DNA from: Sarcocystis neurona
Lineage: Eukaryota > Apicomplexa > Conoidasida > Eucoccidiorida > Sarcocystidae
DNA: 64,000 nucleotides
NCBI GenBank assembly: GCA_000727475.1
Contig: KL647296.1
Coordinates: 310,001 to 374,000, forward strand
Direction of reading: 5' to 3'
The translations under genes were made by a program, and so were the position numbers. This document shows positions 59,330 through 64,000 of this stretch, piece after piece; the first letter of the stretch is position 1, and every line of letters starts with the position of its first letter. The notes beneath the pieces are model-generated. The model was not told the origin of the DNA. It did no database searches and saw only the letters and a list, made by a program, of their open reading frames with translations.

Positions 59330-60570
59330 AAAAAACCGGATACGTAAGCATCGAAATGGACGGAGAGCGTGTTGTACGCCAGTGATCTGCTAGCATCTAC
59401 GTGGCAGTTTCACGGTTCAACGTGAGCGGCTATTTGACCTGCTTGTAGAACGCCCTCTGCCTGTGAGCCGCCGGTGGAACCTAGCAATATTCCTTCCGTA
59501 GTTCGACCCGCAGCCGCTTTGTTCTGGCGCGTTGATCCAAAAATTTGAATCTGCAGCGCGTAAAAATGAGCTTTCCCCATTGTTACCAGAACAAATATGC
59601 AGACTTGAGATCATCAGCCACCGCTTCAACCTGAAGGCCCCAACCATACTAGGGGAGTTTCGCATAATGAGCAAGACACGGCGGTCACTGCCCACCCGCC
59701 TGCGCTGCGGGGCAGTCTTACAGAGCGAGTTTTGCCGTCGACTTCCATAATCTAAACTACTTTTTGCTGATGCTTTGAGGCATCGCTGTAACACCGAAGT
59801 TTTCAAACATGGTTAATTCATGTGCTTGTTCCATCCGCTTCTTACTGCCGCCTAGTTTGTCGTTGCAAATTTCCAATTACACACGCCGCAGGTGACGGGC
59901 GAGAAAGCTGTGAAACATCACAGCCTGCCACCTTTACTGCTACCGATTGCACACTATCGGGAACTGAGTCTCGCGGGGACGTTGCGTCGCGTCCATTTTC
60001 TGCATCTCAGTATGATTCCCTTCGAAATGGCAGCCGAGACGCTGAAACGTTTGTTTCCCATTCGCAGTTGCCGAAGGATCACGTTCACAAGCATTGTGCT
60101 TCAACTGATAGCTACTTGCACCTGACAGTGGGACCCCGCAAAAAAACATTTCCGTAACCTGATCTTTTTCCTGCTAACTCGTCTCCGTCATAAGCTAAGT
60201 TCTCTACATTTTAGGGCGACGTACAAAGATCTGCTTCGTCGGATCCCTACTGATACACCTACACTATTCAGGATGACAACAGTGCTGAACCAGTGCTTCC
60301 ACAGAAACAAGGGCAGTGAGTGCGCAAATACATGACAATGCATCATCCTCCTTGCGGAAAAAGCCACTGACACCGCTGCAGATGATAATCACAGCAGCTC
60401 TTGAGTGCTGCGGCTTGAGAAAATCCGCCTTCGGAGGGCGGCCTATTACCGACTACCTCCAGCGCTTCAGCCCCTCAAAGCACTATTCACGGCCCCAGCG
60501 GCAATCTTCTTGTTAGAGCTGCAATGCGGTAGAACATACCAAGACAAGGACAATTTTTCTGTCCCACCTG
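59330..60570. other. Conflicting short frames, no gene call
   Basis: Plus frames 59532-59750 (LPEQICRLEIISHRFNLKAP) and 59822-60157 (111 codons) look mildly protein-like, as does the minus frame 59417-59806 (129 codons). The strands conflict and no motif decides. Confidence 0.25.
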
Positions 60571-60803
60571 CTCAGTAGCATTGTTTCGCATACACAGTCA
60601 ATTCTCTGAAATCTGGTACGCTCTCTGCATTCCTACCGCAAAAGGGGGAAAAAGACGCGTCAGCGCGGCTTGGTGCGCCACTTCTGCGCAGCACCCGTCG
60701 AAGTGTAGCCCGTGACCCGTAAGAACGGCAACAGTTTCGAGCCACTCGTTTGAATCGCTCACTCGTTCCACAACGTGGTGTCATACAAAACTTGTCCTCC
60801 TCT

Positions 60804-61251
60804 TCAAATATTACTCTGAGTTACTCTGCTGATGCCGAACACCATGATAAGAGAGGATTTTCGCATCGACACAACTGTTGCATCGTAGTTGTTCGTAAGC
60901 GGTAGATGCCAGTAGCGAAGCAGTAGACGAGGGTTTAGTAGAGGTATATAGGAAAATGCGTAATAAACAACTTGGTTCTTCTGCCCACGTAGAAGGAGGA
61001 GTGCAGGTGCTGCACGCCCGCCACGACGCGGATCCGGATCCTGAGGCACCGACTCTGTAGTAGTCGGCTGCAGACACTCAGGGTAGCGCTGTAAAGTATC
61101 ACCAGAGTCTAGATGTCGCCGCAGTGTCATTTCTGCAACGTCATCAACAACCTGTGTCCCCGTGCCTTCCTGTCGAGATGATGTGACTTCGCAACGCACA
61201 GTGTCACTCCACGTCCCTTTTCACTAAAACAAACCCTCTCCGCCTACCCCG
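60804..61251 (-). CDS. Coding-like minus-strand stretch downstream of the protease-like frame
   Basis: The frame opens after a TGA near 61228 and reads KGTWSDTVRCEVTSSRQEGT, GTQVVDDVAEMTLRRHLDSG, then DTLQRYPECLQPTTTESVPQ before a basic, then hydrophobic tail (RRGGRAAPALLLLRG; FSYIPLLNPRLLLRYWHLPL) and a stop at 60804. The acidic/polar first 70 residues look real; the tail less so. It lies just downstream, on the same strand, of the DSGAS-bearing frame, and might be part of the same gene or element in another frame. The function is unknown. Confidence 0.22.
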
Positions 61252-61491
61252 GGGCAAGATATTACACTCTCCTGTACGAACTGCAGGGCCGCAATACTGA
61301 GGCTAAAGCTTTGGAATCAGTTTGGCCGCCCTGAGACGGTATCCGTCATAGCTTAAGCTCTTGTACTCTCTGACATTTGATGAATTTTGCGGCTTCCCAC
61401 TCCAGTAGTCCTCGTCACATTCCGTGAAGTCACGAGGGCTGCCTCCGGCTTGTGGACGTCAACTACTCCCGATGACTTGTAGAACACAGGC

Positions 61492-61854
61492 TTAGGACAG
61501 TCTGCGCTCTTCCAAGCGTGTAAGGTGGAATTGGATTTGCTCCGCGTCCATACTAAGAACGAGTGGGTTGGACTTTTTCCCTTTTGCCGTACCGCCGTCT
61601 GAAAGAGGTGATGTTGGTAGTACGGCCTGCGACAAACGTGCGCAGCGCAGCATGAAATTGAGCTCGCGGGGGCAGATTAGGAGCGGGATGTCGAGGAGTT
61701 TTCTTGTGATAACCCTGCATATCGAATCTGAGAGTTGCCACGTGCCGAAAGGCGAAAGGTACAATACCATACTAGCACCTGAGTCAACGAAGCCGACGTT
61801 CCATCTTCTACATGTTGCACCGATGCAAGCCAGAGTGTGATGACTCCGTGACGC
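61492..61854 (-). CDS. Open frame with retropepsin-like DSGAS motif; possible retroelement relic
   Basis: A 120-codon minus frame bounded by TAG (61855-61857) and TAA (61492-61494). Around 61771-61791 it reads WNVGFVDSGASMVLYLSPFG. A hydrophobic strand, then Asp-Ser/Thr-Gly-Ala-Ser, then another hydrophobic strand is the active-site signature of retroviral-type and Ddi1-type aspartic proteases. A second glycine-rich flap and the hhG/A(R/K) end are not evident, and I find no reverse transcriptase, integrase or zinc knuckle beside it. No ATG precedes the motif in frame, so translation would need an upstream exon or frameshift. A chance occurrence cannot be excluded. Confidence 0.28.
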   Translation of the reverse strand, partial: ASRSHHTLACIGATCRRWNVGFVDSGASMVLYLSPFGTWQLSDSICRVITRKLLDIPLLICPRELNFMLRCARLSQAVLPTSPLSDGGTAKGKKSNPLVLSMDAEQIQFHLTRLEERRLS

Positions 61855-61859
61855 CTAAA

Positions 61860-64000
61860 CCGTGTGGCAATATGGCGAATCTGGACCCGTTTAAAAATTA
61901 CTCGTATTCCTCCAAACACGGTGGTTACTCCACGATAAATCACCCCTGATGAGGTCAGTCCTTTTGCTCGGTCCACCCCCTGTTTGTCTCGCCGTCCCCA
62001 CAGGCCTGCACAGCGCTCACCGTGTACTGCATGATTCGTTCCTTCCGTTGCTCTTGTCCCTGAGAGTATAAACTCATTTACCAAAGAGCCGGTCAGTCGT
62101 CAGCTAATCCTTCTGACATGCCTCGTGGTTCGCTTGTGCGCACGAGATTGGACAGATCTCTTTTGAAGGTCTAGCCGCCCCCACCGGCTAGCCATCATTT
62201 GGTAACAGTGGCCTTTCGCCAGTCACAGGATCTTCCTTCCCAAGGTTGCGGCACCTCCAACATTATATTCGACTCACGCGAGCCAGATCTAATAGTGAAA
62301 AATCAACCACCGAAACACAAGATACCATCTAATTTGTGATCATGCGGCATCCACTCGCTGACGTCTTTTACTCCAGCACAACAAGCGTGTCCACAAGGCG
62401 TCTGAAAACCAGGTGACGCACCGGGTGGTGTCGTGATACCAGACTATCTGTCCGTCCGTTTCGACACACGCAACTGTGAGCGGAAAAGTGCATCAGCGCA
62501 CCGGGACCTATTGTCTGCCAAACACAAAGGATTAAGATACACGCGGAAGCGGCACGCCGCAGTCCTTCACTCAGGTGAACAGGAGTCGACTGCGTTGAAT
62601 GCGTTTCGTCTTCCGGGTCTTCTGTCTGCCAGTGAAAACTGGTCTAAATTTGCCCCAATCGTTGGATCAAGGTTGCGTGAAACGTACGTCGTGCGCTCCA
62701 GGACAGGAGATCCGGTAGCTACGTACGGAACCGGGCGTTGATAAAGAGGGCAGGCGTGCAGTTAACATCTGCTATACAATAAAGATTCAAGCGGGCTTCC
62801 GCCATGAATCACTTCCCTCGGTATACAGTGCCGTTTACTGTACCAGAAACATCGATAGGACACGTCTTGCGTGTGGCAAAATGGCAAAACATCTGCAAGC
62901 TGGAAAGGTACTGCAGGTCATTACCACCTGCTGGTGTAAGTAGGCTAAGTATCACGCCACGGATTTCATACCCAGAGCTGAATTCCACCGGGGTCGAAGG
63001 ACGGTAGTGAGGAAGAAGGTATTCAAGCACTGACGTGAATTGTAATAAGCGCCGCAGAGCCACAGTAGTGGGCCTTGAGTCCATACAGTGCTCAGTGTGC
63101 AATGCAACAATGCCCTAGGTTGCTTCTGCTTCAAGCACAATGCTTTAGATGCGCACCACAGCCTACGACATACGCATCATTCAGCACCTCACTATGTTCC
63201 TACGCCTTCACAGGCTGTTCCACTTCAGCTGTTGCCTCGGCCGCAAAGCACTCGACAGGGCTATTCTTCAACTGTGCTGAAGCAGTGGTCTTTTCTGCAC
63301 GTTTCTGCAGTTGTGGCGGACAAATGTACCTGCACAAGTATACAAGAAGTTTGTGTGCCGTGTTGTTCACGTGAGGCAAGAGCTCAGTTCTTCCGAGCTC
63401 ACCATGCTTGCACAGTGCTACGGTCTCTACTACCGGCACTCATCCCAGGAAGAGGAAAACGTGGTAGCTCACTTAAGTGGCAACTGCCGTAGCCGTTGCA
63501 GCAGTACCAGATTTGGAAGGTCTGGTTCTACAACGAAGTTTCAAAATTATCTGGTAAATGATAGAAACACAACGAGCAAGGTTTGGGCTTTGCCATCCGC
63601 TGGATGTAACTATACCTACGGTTTACTGGCGAATGACTGAGAGTTACCAATATATAATCTTTACCAACACACCCGGCAGTCATTAGTCGTTATCAACTCA
63701 AGGGTCTACGTAGAGACGACCTTAACATGTTGTGAACAACAAACTGTACACCTGCGAGGTATTTCGGAGAACGTGACTCCTCCGGAGAGGCTAGGAGTCT
63801 ATTTTTTTGCAATTTTGCCAGCCTGCAGCTTTGTTCTCATACAGCGTGCAAGCACAGGCGTCTCAGGTGTCTCTTCGCAAGTCTGCATCCGACCGGTCGC
63901 CATCTCCACTATGAGACTTCCTGACACCCTAAGCGCTGCCTCCCCTTCTGACAGTACGCGGGGCCACCGCAGGAGAGAGAGTTTCAGAAAGCACGTTGCT
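61860..64000. other. No firm gene at the right end
   Basis: The minus frame 61677-62084 runs antiphase to the protease-like frame; its upper part (62084 to about 61,860) may be frameshifted upstream sequence of it. Frames 62433-62741 plus (102 codons) and 63088-63492 plus (134 codons) lack motifs. I see no repeats. Confidence 0.3.

Noticed and set aside
1..64000. Bacterial or phage genome, operons, CRISPR, IS elements
   Set aside because: No long ORFs, no ribosome-binding sites, no evenly spaced repeats with unique spacers, and abundant eukaryotic microsatellites.

Overview
The window looks like nuclear DNA of a eukaryote with a fairly balanced base composition, not bacterial or organellar DNA. 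No frame stays open beyond about 300 codons in 64 kb. There are no operons, Shine-Dalgarno sites, CRISPR arrays, rRNA genes or tRNA genes that I can defend. It does contain AT and CA microsatellites, long pyrimidine/purine tracts and several good GT-AG splice signals next to protein-like exons. TATATG/CACGTG-rich microsatellites, AAATGG-type start contexts and a possible LEA-like relic would fit a coccidian apicomplexan (Toxoplasma, Neospora, Besnoitia or Sarcocystis type). That is an inference from texture only; no gene here proves the taxon.

Layout. 0-5 kb: weakly coding DNA with one 55-bp tandem duplication. 5.4-6.6 kb: the longest open frame (295 codons), whose 3' half is one arm of a 190-bp inverted repeat. 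7.3-10.1 kb: decayed protein-like sequence, including a possible LEA-like fragment with a frame break and an ORF with a weak fibronectin-III look. 10.3-17.4 kb: a purine tract, then a probable multi-exon plus-strand gene with its first coding exon at 11,887-12,076 and another exon near 15,861. Its intron is filled with microsatellites, a decayed minisatellite and a 144-bp direct repeat. 17.4-31.8 kb: mostly featureless, with an 86-bp triplication and scattered short ORFs.

31.86-34.74 kb: three decayed tandem copies of a unit of about 0.93 kb that share a minus-strand reading frame. 41.1-45.2 kb: two diverged direct copies of a unit of at least 1 kb, also sharing a minus-strand frame, followed by a nearly perfect 310-bp duplication (period 384) and a 110-bp tandem duplication. 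46.3-59 kb: no supportable gene. 59.0-62.1 kb: minus-strand coding-like sequence, with a possible terminal exon and an ORF carrying a retropepsin-like DSGAS motif. 62.1-64 kb: nothing firm.

Overall this is a gene-poor region dominated by small local duplications at very different ages. Several duplicated units keep a matching reading frame across copies, which points to decayed gene or retroelement families. Most of the listed ORFs of 60-160 codons are within chance expectation. The repeats are the solid observations; the gene calls are tentative.
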